Origin: an uncultured Chloroflexota bacterium
Lineage (GTDB): Bacteria > Chloroflexota > Dehalococcoidia > Lucifugimonadales > UBA1127
Direction: 5' to 3'
DNA length: 64,000 nucleotides
NCBI GenBank assembly: GCA_913045315.1
Contig: CAJWQJ010000005.1
Location: 1 to 64,000 of the forward strand
Part shown: positions 9,668 through 17,878 of the stretch, piece by piece
How the letters are laid out: the number at the start of each line of letters is the position of its first letter
Numbering within the stretch: position 1 is the stretch's first letter
The notes under the pieces: model-generated
What the model was told of the DNA's origin: nothing
Databases searched by the model: none
Seen by the model: the letters and a program-made list of their open reading frames with translations, nothing else
Translations under genes and position numbers: made by a program

Positions 9668-10789
9668 ATGACATCAACTTCTGCACGTAGATCGAAAAAA
9701 TCTACAAACACGCTAAATCAGACCCATCTACCAAATTTTCAAGAAGCACCTGCAAGAATTTGTGCTGTTGGAGTAGGCGGTGGCGGAACAAATGCCATTA
9801 TTAGAATGATGGCAGAACGCCCTGTTCCTGGTGTGGAATACATTTGCATCAATACTGATATTAAATCTTTAGGTCAAGCTAATGGAGCAAAAGTGCTTCA
9901 AATTGGAGATGTATTAACTCGTGGGCATGGTGCAGGAGGAAACCCTGAAGTGGGATATGCTGCTGCAGAGCAATCCAAAAAAGAATTAGAATCATCTTTA
10001 TCAGGAGCAGATTTAGTTTTCCTAGCCATTGGCATGGGAGGTGGAACTGGAACTGGAGCCGCACCACTAGTAGCCGATATTGCAAAGAAATCTGGTGCCT
10101 TGGTAGTTGCAGTAGCAACTACTCCATTTGCTTTTGAAGGTGTCCGAAGAATGGAAACAGCTCATAGTGGTTTAACTGAGCTAAGAAGCCATGTTGATAA
10201 TATGATAGTAATTCACAATGATCGACTACTAGAATTATTTAAATCTGAAACTACTATGGAATCAGCTTTACGGATGGCAGATGATGCTGTAATGCTAGGC
10301 GTTCTCTCCGTAGCAGAATTAGTAAATAGACCTGGTGAAATTAATGTCGACTTAGCCGATGTAAAAAGCATTATGGGCCTTCCTGGACATGCCTTAATGG
10401 CCATAGGAGAAGGAACTGGAAAAGACGCACCACTACAAGCTGCAAAACAAGCAGTAAGCAATCCTTTATTAGATCTTTCCATTGAGGGTGCGCAAGGAGT
10501 TTTATTTAATGTTACAGGTGGAACGTCAATGACATTGGGTGAAGTAAACGCTGCTGGTGAATTTGTTCAATCTCAGGTGAATAGCCACGCGATGATTTTT
10601 TTCGGAATGGCAAATAACGGGAATAAAAAAGAACATGCACAAGTAACAATAATTGCAACTGGCATCCCTGAGGAAAATTCTCAATCGTTTAATATAGGAA
10701 GTGAACTAATTGCGTCACCAAATAAACGTTATGATGATTTAGCTAGCGAAGATTTAGATATCCCACCTTTTCTAAGGCGCCCAAAATAA
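9668..10789 (+). CDS. ftsZ: Cell division protein FtsZ
   Basis: Tubulin-like GTPase that assembles the division ring at mid-cell. The protein has the N-terminal GVGGGGTNAI, the tubulin signature GMGGGTGTGAAP, VATTPFAFEG, and the C-terminal partner-binding peptide DLDIPPFLRRPK, which usually binds FtsA, SepF or ZipA. At 373 residues it has a short C-terminal linker. ATG at 9668 is chosen because GGAGG (9654-9658) lies upstream; an in-frame ATG at 9626 lacks a ribosome site. The gene stands apart from any dcw cluster: neither ftsA nor ftsQ is present. Confidence 0.96.
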   Translation: MTSTSARRSKKSTNTLNQTHLPNFQEAPARICAVGVGGGGTNAIIRMMAERPVPGVEYICINTDIKSLGQANGAKVLQIGDVLTRGHGAGGNPEVGYAAAEQSKKELESSLSGADLVFLAIGMGGGTGTGAAPLVADIAKKSGALVVAVATTPFAFEGVRRMETAHSGLTELRSHVDNMIVIHNDRLLELFKSETTMESALRMADDAVMLGVLSVAELVNRPGEINVDLADVKSIMGLPGHALMAIGEGTGKDAPLQAAKQAVSNPLLDLSIEGAQGVLFNVTGGTSMTLGEVNAAGEFVQSQVNSHAMIFFGMANNGNKKEHAQVTIIATGIPEENSQSFNIGSELIASPNKRYDDLASEDLDIPPFLRRPK

Positions 10790-10792
10790 TAC

Positions 10793-11197
10793 TTATCTAA
10801 AAACAATCTCACACTCTGTAACGTTTTTGTCAGATATTTTAAATGCCTTGATTTTTGGCAGATTACGTTCTGCAAGTGAAACAATAACGTAAAATACACT
10901 CGGCCAATTCGCCATTTCAATGTCTATCCTTGATGGGTAAGAATCTGTATCAGTATGAGAGTGGTAAAATCCTATGATTTCTTCTGATGATTGTTCGATT
11001 TTTGAAATTATTATATCAAGCTGATCCATATCCATAGAATATCTATGTTTTCTATAATCTAAGTTTTTTATAGGATGTACTGAATAGGAGTACTGATCAT
11101 TGCCTGAAATTACCCCACAACATTCAAATGGAAAACAATTTATAGCATGTCTTACCATAAACTCATAATTTTGTTTATTTAAATACAGTTCAGGCAA
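10793..11197 (-). CDS. JAMM/MPN+ (M67) metallopeptidase, Mec-like
   Basis: A small zinc isopeptidase-type protein of 134 residues. The JAMM motif is complete: Glu in PFECCGVISG near residue 25, then HSH followed seven residues later by S and D (HSHTDTDSYPSRID). Bacterial relatives cleave C-terminal adducts from ubiquitin-like sulfur carriers (for example CysO-cysteine). The start is TTG at 11197 with AAAGG 11 bases upstream, a weak choice. It converges on ftsZ with a 3-base gap. No ThiS/MoaD/CysO or cysteine synthase gene is near. Confidence 0.8.
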   Translation of the reverse strand: MPELYLNKQNYEFMVRHAINCFPFECCGVISGNDQYSYSVHPIKNLDYRKHRYSMDMDQLDIIISKIEQSSEEIIGFYHSHTDTDSYPSRIDIEMANWPSVFYVIVSLAERNLPKIKAFKISDKNVTECEIVFR

Positions 11198-11260
11198 CTA
11201 TTTTAAAGCCTTTAGTACATGAAAAATATTAATGAAATAAAATTACCACTAACGAATTAG

Positions 11261-12583
11261 TTACACTACATCCTGTTTACCCGAACTAGGAAGAGTCCAA
11301 AAAGACTTACTTGTCATTGAAGGAGTAGAGGTAGCAGAAGGATGTCTAGACCACAGCATAGAGATTCCACCCAAGACATTTAAAACCGCCAAGCCAACAA
11401 AAGGAACCGTATAACTTCTAAAACTATCGAATAAAAATCCAGCAGCAGCTGGAGCACCCATCATAATCAAATTCATTGGTATTTGAGAAAACCCCATAAT
11501 AGTTGCATAACTGTCACGTCCAAAGTAGTCTCCACGAATAGAAGTAAGCAAAGGAACTCTAGCACCTAATCCGCCTCCATAGATAATTATACCAGGATAT
11601 ATAATCGAACCATTTTCCACTGAAAGTCCTATTGCAAGCACAAGAATTCCAACAGCCTGTAAACAACAACATACAGTAATTGCTGGTTCTTTACGAACAC
11701 GATCTCCGATATATCCTCCAAGTAATTGGAATATTGCTGTTGATAGAGCTTGAGCAAAAAGCACACTACCAGCTAAAGATAATGACCAACCTGCATCATT
11801 TAAAGCAGGAATGAGATGAATACCTAAGGTTACTGGTGCTACTGCAGTCATGCCATGAGCAAATGAAACCAACCAAAATCCTCGAACTTTTAAAGCAATT
11901 CTTGCAGGTATTGATATCTCAGGTTCGTCTTCTTCGTAATCCTCAGCACTTGCAACATCTCCGTCTGGAAGCTGGCCATAATCTTCTGGACGATTCCGAA
12001 CTGCAAGTCCCAAAGGAACAATAAGCAAAAAAACAAGCACTCCAAACGAACGAGCTACTATTCTCCAGCCAAACTCATCTATTGCTATACCTAATAAAGG
12101 TGCTAAAAATCCACCAAAACTTATTCCTAACATTCCAAATGCCATTGCAGTGGACCTTTTACGACGAAACCAATTATTTATTGCAGCAATAAGTGGCATA
12201 AAGCCGCCTAGTGCACCACCAGCAGTTATAACAAGAAATGCTAAAAGAAAATGCATGAAATTTGGAACCCAACTAAACCAGAGGAATCCAACAGAAAGAA
12301 GGAGGAGACCTAACATAATTGTTTTTCGAGGACCAATACGATCTACCGTATAACCCTCAATAGGCCCAAGAATTGCACCTTCCACTCGTGCTAAACTAAA
12401 AGGTATTGAAAGCATACCCCTTGTCCATCCAAATTCCTTTTCAAGACCAACGAAAAAGAATCCTAAACCTTGAAAAATTGGTGTTATAATTAGTGTCATA
12501 GTAGATACGGCAAGAGCAACTAATTTCCAACCATAAAAACTTGTTACTGGATTAAATTTTTTTAAAGAAAAGCTTTTGATAAT
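11261..12583 (-). CDS. MFS transporter, apparent ATT start
   Basis: A 12-helix major facilitator of unknown substrate (MFS_1 type, like monocarboxylate/oxalate carriers). The first ATG (12499) would begin inside helix 1 and lose the conserved segment FYGWKLVALAVSTM, which is open in frame upstream. Between that segment and the in-frame stop at 12593-12595 there is no ATG, GTG or TTG. ATT at 12581-12583 lies 7 bases after AGGA (12591-12594) and gives a normal 440-residue protein, so I place the start there. The MFS A-loop is seen as EGYTVDRIGPRKT. If ATT is not used, 12499 is the fallback start. Confidence 0.75.
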   Translation of the reverse strand: MIKSFSLKKFNPVTSFYGWKLVALAVSTMTLIITPIFQGLGFFFVGLEKEFGWTRGMLSIPFSLARVEGAILGPIEGYTVDRIGPRKTIMLGLLLLSVGFLWFSWVPNFMHFLLAFLVITAGGALGGFMPLIAAINNWFRRKRSTAMAFGMLGISFGGFLAPLLGIAIDEFGWRIVARSFGVLVFLLIVPLGLAVRNRPEDYGQLPDGDVASAEDYEEDEPEISIPARIALKVRGFWLVSFAHGMTAVAPVTLGIHLIPALNDAGWSLSLAGSVLFAQALSTAIFQLLGGYIGDRVRKEPAITVCCCLQAVGILVLAIGLSVENGSIIYPGIIIYGGGLGARVPLLTSIRGDYFGRDSYATIMGFSQIPMNLIMMGAPAAAGFLFDSFRSYTVPFVGLAVLNVLGGISMLWSRHPSATSTPSMTSKSFWTLPSSGKQDVV

Positions 12584-12609
12584 TCTTAAATCCTACAAAT
12601 AATAGATTA

Positions 12610-12618
12610 AGTATAGCA
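12610..12618 (-). promoter_or_regulatory. Extended -10 promoter for the MFS gene
   Basis: Read on the minus strand, TGCTATACT is an extended -10 (TGn plus TATACT at 12615-12610). The expected transcription start is near 12603, so the transcript would include AGGA at 12594-12591 and an ATT at 12583. No clear -35 is seen. Confidence 0.4.
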
Positions 12619-12661
12619 CAACACTAATTTTACAAATATAAAATATTATTAGAAATAATGC

Positions 12662-13570
12662 TCATGCTAACAATTCCCTTAAGGCTTTGTTTAAATCACT
12701 AAAAGAAAAAACATACCCACTAGAAAGTGTATTAGTAGGAATAATTCTCCTGCTTCCTAATAGTTCTTGAGAAAATTCACCAAATATTAATCTGATTACA
12801 ATCTCAGGTATCCAGAAAAAAGCAGGTCGTTTTAAAGTCTTTCCAAGTATTCTAGCAAATTTTTTCTGTTGAATTGGAACAGGAGAAGTAACATTGTATA
12901 TCCCTGATAAATTATTTTGCAGAATATAAACTATAAATTGCATGAGATCCATAATATGAACCCAAGACCACCATTGGTTACCCGAACCTAAATTTCCACC
13001 CAAACCAAATTTTGCAGGTAAAAGCATTCTACGTAACGCTCCACCTGTTGGGTCAAGTACAATACCAGTTCTCAAACAAGTAACATTCACTCCATATTCT
13101 TTTGCAACCATTGCAGCTTTTTCCCATTCTACAACTAAAGATGAAAGAAAATCTTGTCCCGAATCACTATCTTCATTGGAAGGAACGTCACTTTCAGGGT
13201 AAAACCCAATTGCGCTCATTGAAATAAGTTTGGCATTATTTTTAGTAAAATTATTCATCGATTCGGACAAGTATCTGGTCGCTAATACTCTGCTCTGCCA
13301 CATTTTATTCTTTTTGCTTTTAGTCCATCTCCCAACTACAGGTTCTCCCATCAAATTAATTACAGCGTCAAAATTTATCTCCAGATCAGTAAACCAAGAG
13401 GGCTTTGATAGTCCATCCCAGAAATAAACAGATTTTAGTATAGGAACTTTCGTTTTGGTATATTCAGGAAAACGTGACAATCCATAAACATTGTATCCAA
13501 GGGATGATAAATGGTTACAGACATGAGAACCTATGAATCCAGAAGCACCAGTTACAAGAATATTTTCCAT
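12662..13570 (-). CDS. TIGR01777-type NAD-dependent epimerase-like protein
   Basis: An extended SDR protein of 302 residues, similar to the family that includes E. coli YfcH. The Rossmann motif VTGASGFIGSHVCNHL opens the protein, followed by the family-specific INLMGEPVVGRWTKSKK with SR and SAIGFYPESD. The C-terminal SSGYVFSFSDLNKALRELL is the DUF1731 segment. The biochemical role of the family is not settled; it is often linked to cell division or envelope. It follows the GNAT-like gene by 9 bases on the minus strand, so the two form a likely operon. Confidence 0.85.
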   Translation of the reverse strand: MENILVTGASGFIGSHVCNHLSSLGYNVYGLSRFPEYTKTKVPILKSVYFWDGLSKPSWFTDLEINFDAVINLMGEPVVGRWTKSKKNKMWQSRVLATRYLSESMNNFTKNNAKLISMSAIGFYPESDVPSNEDSDSGQDFLSSLVVEWEKAAMVAKEYGVNVTCLRTGIVLDPTGGALRRMLLPAKFGLGGNLGSGNQWWSWVHIMDLMQFIVYILQNNLSGIYNVTSPVPIQQKKFARILGKTLKRPAFFWIPEIVIRLIFGEFSQELLGSRRIIPTNTLSSGYVFSFSDLNKALRELLA

Positions 13571-13579
13571 TAATAAAAC

Positions 13580-14560
13580 TTAACCATTTTTCACTAATGT
13601 AACACCAAAAATTTCCTGGTCAATTCCACCTAAATGATATTTATATGGTTCATCTCCTCTGAGAAAATCAAAATATTTGAATCCTGTTTCAATAGCATTT
13701 TGAATACATGAAGCTTTGAGAAGAAGGCCAACACTCAGATTATCATATTCATGATCAAATCCACTGTTGTACAGAAATCTTGTATCTTTAAAATCAAAGC
13801 ATATGGTTGCAGCTGCAATCTTTGATTCTACATATAATAATGAGAGACTTATTAATTGTTCTTTGGATAACTTTTCAGCCATATTTCTAAAAAAGTTCTC
13901 TCGTTCAGTGGTGAGAAACATATCTTTATCACTACGACTCTCACGCATCAAATAAAAAAAAGAATCAATGTTTTTCGAAATTTCATTATGATCATTTAGC
14001 GTAACTATCTCTGAAGAGCCGAAATTTTCCAAACGCCGAAATTTTCTTCGTAATTCATGCCTGTCTTTTTTTCTGAGAGACGATAAATAATCATCCCAAT
14101 TAGAAGGAAGTTCTATGCTGGGACATACATCTTCATTTTTAATAATGCATTTCCAACCTTCTTTTTCAGAAATCTCGGAAAGAAAATTTAAAGAAGTAGA
14201 TTTATCAGGTATTGAAGGTAATATAACTTCAATAACATCTTGCGAATTAAGCCATTCAAAAATTTTCTGAAAAAAAATTAATTCATTACCTGGAACAATA
14301 ATAAAATCATGATAATCAAATAAATCTGTATCTCCCAAAAAACGAACTGAGGATTTAACTAGATGAAATGGGGCAATACCAAGTAATTCGTGCTCATTTG
14401 AAAGAGAGAGAATTCTTAAATCTCCTTCACCAAATTCATCCCACCATAATTCTTGCCAAGAAGTACAAAGAAATACGTTATTTATGTTACATTTATTAAC
14501 AAGTTCATCCCATTCATTACGAATGGAAGAAAAAGAATGCTCCTGAATGTTTAATAACAT
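13580..14560 (-). CDS. BioF2/CelD-like GNAT-fold acyltransferase
   Basis: A 326-residue protein related to the CelD/BcsL and FemAB-like GNAT superfamily. The N-terminal FLCTSWQELWWDEFGEG and FLGDTDLFDYHDFI, and the C-terminal SRSDKDMFL, ATICFDFKDTRFLYNSGFDHEY and FDFLRGDEPYKYHLG, are the patterns typical of the family. It probably transfers an acyl or aminoacyl group in envelope or polysaccharide synthesis, but the substrate is unknown. It sits between a thioredoxin-fold gene (4-base gap) and the epimerase-like gene, so these minus-strand genes are probably one unit. Confidence 0.72.
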   Translation of the reverse strand: MLLNIQEHSFSSIRNEWDELVNKCNINNVFLCTSWQELWWDEFGEGDLRILSLSNEHELLGIAPFHLVKSSVRFLGDTDLFDYHDFIIVPGNELIFFQKIFEWLNSQDVIEVILPSIPDKSTSLNFLSEISEKEGWKCIIKNEDVCPSIELPSNWDDYLSSLRKKDRHELRRKFRRLENFGSSEIVTLNDHNEISKNIDSFFYLMRESRSDKDMFLTTERENFFRNMAEKLSKEQLISLSLLYVESKIAAATICFDFKDTRFLYNSGFDHEYDNLSVGLLLKASCIQNAIETGFKYFDFLRGDEPYKYHLGGIDQEIFGVTLVKNG

Positions 14561-14564
14561 ACAG

Positions 14565-15143
14565 CTAAGCTACATTACTATTTGTTGAAAGCAGTTTTTT
14601 AAGGTCCTCTACAGTTACTTTTTGCCAGTAAGGAAATCGAGCATTAGTGGCATCTCTTGAAGCTCTGCGGATTTCCCTCTCATCGGATCCTTCATTATCT
14701 TTGAGAACTTTTTCTCGAATTTCTGCCATCTCATTAGTTACAGATTGCGGTCTTTCTATCCAGTGAGCAATGTACTCATTATTATTGTTATAGAAAACAA
14801 AAACTGGAATTGATTGAAATTCTCCATCTTTAAGAAATTCATCCATAATATCTAAATGGTTATCTCGTGGAAATACTCGCATTTCCATACCTGATGACTC
14901 AGCAATTCTCGCCATAAGTGGCATGCCTCTAAAAACATCTGGACACCAATCCTCACCTATTACCAGCACTTTGTTAACTCCACTTTCAACAATATTTGTA
15001 AAAAATTCGACATCTTGTGCATTAAGTGCGTCTGCACTTGTGTCATAATACAATTCAAAGCGATCTTTATTTACATTAACTACAGACAAGTAATCGTTGT
15101 ATAAAAGACCTTGTTCAAATCTTTCCTTAGTTACTACACTCAC
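14565..15143 (-). CDS. Thioredoxin-fold protein (Thioredoxin_9 type)
   Basis: A thioredoxin-like protein of 192 residues. The active-site region reads GEDWCPDVFRGMP, so the usual second Cys of CxxC is replaced and only one Cys remains; QSIPVFVFY supplies the conserved cis-Pro. This is the pattern of the Thioredoxin_9 group, whose role is not defined. The GTG at 15143 is chosen because GGAGGGG lies 9 bases upstream and overlaps an in-frame ATG at 15161, which therefore cannot use it. A glutaredoxin-like gene lies upstream on the same strand. Confidence 0.78.
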   Translation of the reverse strand: MSVVTKERFEQGLLYNDYLSVVNVNKDRFELYYDTSADALNAQDVEFFTNIVESGVNKVLVIGEDWCPDVFRGMPLMARIAESSGMEMRVFPRDNHLDIMDEFLKDGEFQSIPVFVFYNNNNEYIAHWIERPQSVTNEMAEIREKVLKDNEGSDEREIRRASRDATNARFPYWQKVTVEDLKKLLSTNSNVA

Positions 15144-15209
15144 GATGAAACACCCCTCCATAATCGATAAAAAATTTCTACACGAACAAACTGTCCGTCA
15201 GCCTATATG

Positions 15210-15425
15210 TCAGCCAGGGACTCCAGTTAAGTCCCAACCTTCCTTACTACTCCCATCAGGATAAACAATAATTGGAACCACATCTCCATAATCACGGGCT
15301 TCTTCTAGCCATTCTTGATTTAGATCAACTCTTCGCTCTTCAAAATTAACACCGTCTTGCAACCATATTTCTCTTAACGCATCCGATCCACGACAATTAG
15401 GCAGGGTATAAACAATAGTTTTCAT
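15210..15425 (-). CDS. Glutaredoxin-like small protein
   Basis: A 71-residue protein with a glutaredoxin-like beginning: TIVYTLPNCRGSDALREIW, then FEERRVDLNQEW and VVPIIVYPDG with the cis-Pro. Only a single active-site Cys is present (NCRGSD). It resembles monothiol or Uxx-star-type glutaredoxin homologues, but the fold assignment is by pattern only. The ATG at 15425 follows GGAGGAAAGG; an earlier in-frame ATG at 15458 lacks a ribosome site. It is probably co-transcribed with the thioredoxin-fold gene 66 bases downstream. Confidence 0.7.
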   Translation of the reverse strand: MKTIVYTLPNCRGSDALREIWLQDGVNFEERRVDLNQEWLEEARDYGDVVPIIVYPDGSSKEGWDLTGVPG

Positions 15426-15512
15426 ATCACCTTTCCTCCAACCATATCCCTTGAACACTATCTAAGTTTATCAAGTTATCATCCATCTTTCCAATATAAA
15501 TACAAAATTGAC

Positions 15513-15542
15513 TTGCCCATATGATTATTGAATTGCTATGCT
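15513..15542 (+). promoter_or_regulatory. Predicted promoter of the second MFS gene
   Basis: TTGCCC (15513-15518) and TATGCT (15537-15542) are 18 bases apart, with TGC before the -10. The start of transcription would be near 15549. This excludes an ATG at 15538 as the translation start and supports ATG at 15574. Confidence 0.4.
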
Positions 15543-15573
15543 TATATATTACATAAGGATAGCAACTAAAAAC

Positions 15574-16842
15574 ATGTCAAATAATCCAGAAAAAATTCCA
15601 AGTGACTCAGCAAGTACGAAATTGAAATCAATAAGAGGGCAACTTTCTCTAGTCTCCTGGACTCTGTATGACATAGGCAACACAATGTTTAATGCAGGAG
15701 TAGTTGGTCTTTTTTTTCCTTTATGGTTAAAAGAAAAAGGTGGTGGTGGTGATTCCGATCTTGGTTTCACAATTGCTATTTGTTTATCATTAGTAATATT
15801 CCTTAGCCCAATTATAGGGGTTATTTCAGATCAAATAAAAAGTCGCCTTCCAATCCTTACGCTATTCTCACTCCTAGCGGGATCATCAATTCTATTATTG
15901 GGATTTACTAGCGACTTAAGTAATGGAAGATTCCTTTTTTCCATAGGTTTCTTTTCTGTCTATATTGCCGAATTAATTTACAATTCATTATTGACAGACA
16001 TTACAGAAAAAGAAAATCGCGGCCGAATAGGTGGTGCTGCAATTGGAATTGGATATACTGGTGTTCTAGTAGTTGTGGCAATGGGTTTATACCTTGAAGG
16101 AAATAATTCTAATTATTCCGCAGGATTCATAGGAATTTCAATATGTTATTTTATTACTTCTTTACCTGTCAGCTTCCTTCTAATTGAGAAACCAAAAATC
16201 ACCTCTAACATTACCAGTGTCTTTAGAGCAATATTGGAAGCCTGGTCAAACGTCATCATGCTAACAAGAACAGTGACAAAAGATCCTGATATTACAAAAC
16301 TCTTAATTGGTCGATATCTATATATGGCATCTATATTAACTGCATCTTCTTTTGCAGTTTTTTTTGGAATCGAAACAATAGGATTTTCTGCAGAACAAGT
16401 TCAATATGTTTTACTTCTAGGAGTACTATTTGCAATTCCAGGTTCAATTATATGGGGGAATCTTGTTGATAAAATTGGAGCAAAAAGAACTTTAATTATA
16501 GTGCTTATTGGATGGTCATTAGTGCTTTCAGGAACAATAGCTATACCTATTTTCAATTTAGACTCAAGACTTTGGTGGGTTTTAACAATTCTTATGGGTA
16601 CCCTATACGGAGGTGTTTGGGCAGCTGATAGACCACTTTTAATAAGCCTCTCGGAAACACAAGTAGGTGGATTATTCGGCTTATATGCAATTACTAGTAG
16701 GACTGCTTATTTAACTGGCGCTTTCGCTTGGCCATTTATTGCAAATGTGCTGGGTTTTGGACAAGTGGCAGCTGTAACCTTCCTAGTTTTTTGCGGAATA
16801 GCGGGTTTATTATTCATTCAGCGCATCAAACGAATAGCATAA
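15574..16842 (+). CDS. MFS transporter, UMF1/Atg22-like
   Basis: A 422-residue integral membrane protein with about 12 hydrophobic segments. WTLYDIGNTMFNAGVVGLFFP and the later GSIIWGNLVDKIGAKRT and TLYGGVWAADRPLL are characteristic of the UMF1 (vacuole-effluxer Atg22-like) group. The substrate is unknown. The ATG at 15574 is preferred because the predicted transcript starts near 15549; AAGGA at 15555-15559 is 14 bases upstream, rather far. The next gene starts 2 bases after its stop and is likely translationally coupled. Confidence 0.8.
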   Translation: MSNNPEKIPSDSASTKLKSIRGQLSLVSWTLYDIGNTMFNAGVVGLFFPLWLKEKGGGGDSDLGFTIAICLSLVIFLSPIIGVISDQIKSRLPILTLFSLLAGSSILLLGFTSDLSNGRFLFSIGFFSVYIAELIYNSLLTDITEKENRGRIGGAAIGIGYTGVLVVVAMGLYLEGNNSNYSAGFIGISICYFITSLPVSFLLIEKPKITSNITSVFRAILEAWSNVIMLTRTVTKDPDITKLLIGRYLYMASILTASSFAVFFGIETIGFSAEQVQYVLLLGVLFAIPGSIIWGNLVDKIGAKRTLIIVLIGWSLVLSGTIAIPIFNLDSRLWWVLTILMGTLYGGVWAADRPLLISLSETQVGGLFGLYAITSRTAYLTGAFAWPFIANVLGFGQVAAVTFLVFCGIAGLLFIQRIKRIA

Positions 16843-16844
16843 TA

Positions 16845-17189
16845 ATGAAAACTTTTACTGAAGCTCATGAAAAAGCAAAAAAATTACGAAAACAAAACTC
16901 AAAAGATTCTATAGTAAACATATCTAAGATTCTACATATTTTAAACAAAGAAGAATTTGATCCAACTACTCAGTATAATTACACTCAAAGATGGAATATA
17001 GCAGTTAAAGTCGCAAATTTATTGACCTCCAGTACAAATAATACTGAAATCAATCATCTTGCATGGTTGCTATTGGTTGATGATCAACAAGCAGAAACAT
17101 TAAGATTCCGTGAATCATGGCAATGGGCAGATTATTTTAACGTGCCTGAAGAAATAGTAATTGAATATCTCCAAAATTCTTTCCAATGA
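16845..17189 (+). CDS. Hypothetical protein, coupled to MFS gene
   Basis: A 114-residue protein that I do not recognise. It looks soluble and mostly helical, with a basic N-terminus (HEKAKKLRKQ) and an acidic C-terminal half containing WLLLVDDQQAETLRFRESWQ. ATG at 16845 begins 2 bases after the MFS stop (TAATAATG) and has no separate ribosome site, so translation probably depends on the upstream gene. It may assist or regulate the transporter; that is inference from position only. Confidence 0.6.
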   Translation: MKTFTEAHEKAKKLRKQNSKDSIVNISKILHILNKEEFDPTTQYNYTQRWNIAVKVANLLTSSTNNTEINHLAWLLLVDDQQAETLRFRESWQWADYFNVPEEIVIEYLQNSFQ

Positions 17190-17205
17190 AATTAGTTGAA
17201 CTAAT

Positions 17206-17628
17206 TTATTCAGCTTCTTGAATCGTTTCCCCTCCCAAAGTTGTTATTCTATTGATTTTAATTATAACTGCTGCACCGAGTCTTTCTGGATCTCTATCAA
17301 GTTCAGCCTGAACAGTTCTGCTCATAACTTTTTCTCTAATCTCTCCAGATTCATGAACAACAGCATCTCCATAAAATCGCCAAGCCTTACGATGAATTGA
17401 GTTTCTAAACAGAACAGCAACTTTGGGATTAGAAATTAACTGAGCAAAACCACCTTTACGGGCTCGTTCCCAGAATGCTAATTCATTTGATGAAATAACC
17501 ATCATACTACCTTTAAATGATAGATTAGGGTCACCATTCAAAGAAGCAGTACCTAAAACACACGGAAATCCATCGCTCAATGCACCATTGACGAGTTCTT
17601 CCATTTCATTAGTAATTTCAATAGCCAC
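17206..17628 (-). CDS. Pyridoxamine 5'-phosphate oxidase-like flavin protein
   Basis: A 140-residue split-barrel protein of the PNPOx-like superfamily, which binds FMN, F420 or heme. The core reads FPCVLGTASLNGDPNLSFKG, then NELAFWERARKGG, LISNPKVAVLFRN and WRFYGDAVV. The cofactor is not evident. GTG at 17628 follows GGAG with 7-base spacing; an in-frame ATG at 17658 lies before that site. It converges on the hypothetical gene at 16845-17189 with a 16-base gap. Confidence 0.8.
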   Translation of the reverse strand: MAIEITNEMEELVNGALSDGFPCVLGTASLNGDPNLSFKGSMMVISSNELAFWERARKGGFAQLISNPKVAVLFRNSIHRKAWRFYGDAVVHESGEIREKVMSRTVQAELDRDPERLGAAVIIKINRITTLGGETIQEAE

Positions 17629-17878
17629 AATAACACTCCATAAAATACTGAAATTCATTTCTATTTAAAAGACAATATATCACCTTTTAAAAAAATTCAG
17701 TAATGTTACTATTGATTGAGATAACTCAATTACATCATTATTAAAGCAATATCAAGAATAATTAAATATTTCATTAACTATTCTTGATTTGTATATTGAG
17801 ATTTCTATTTTATTGATTAGAATGACATTGTGTGGTTTAAACCATATTAAATTCTAAACAATCAAGCGAGGTTTTATT

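Noticed and set aside
15210..15212. TGA at the end of the glutaredoxin-like gene as a selenocysteine codon
   Set aside because: It ends the protein after GWDLTGVPG, no conserved residues follow, and no SECIS-like hairpin is evident.
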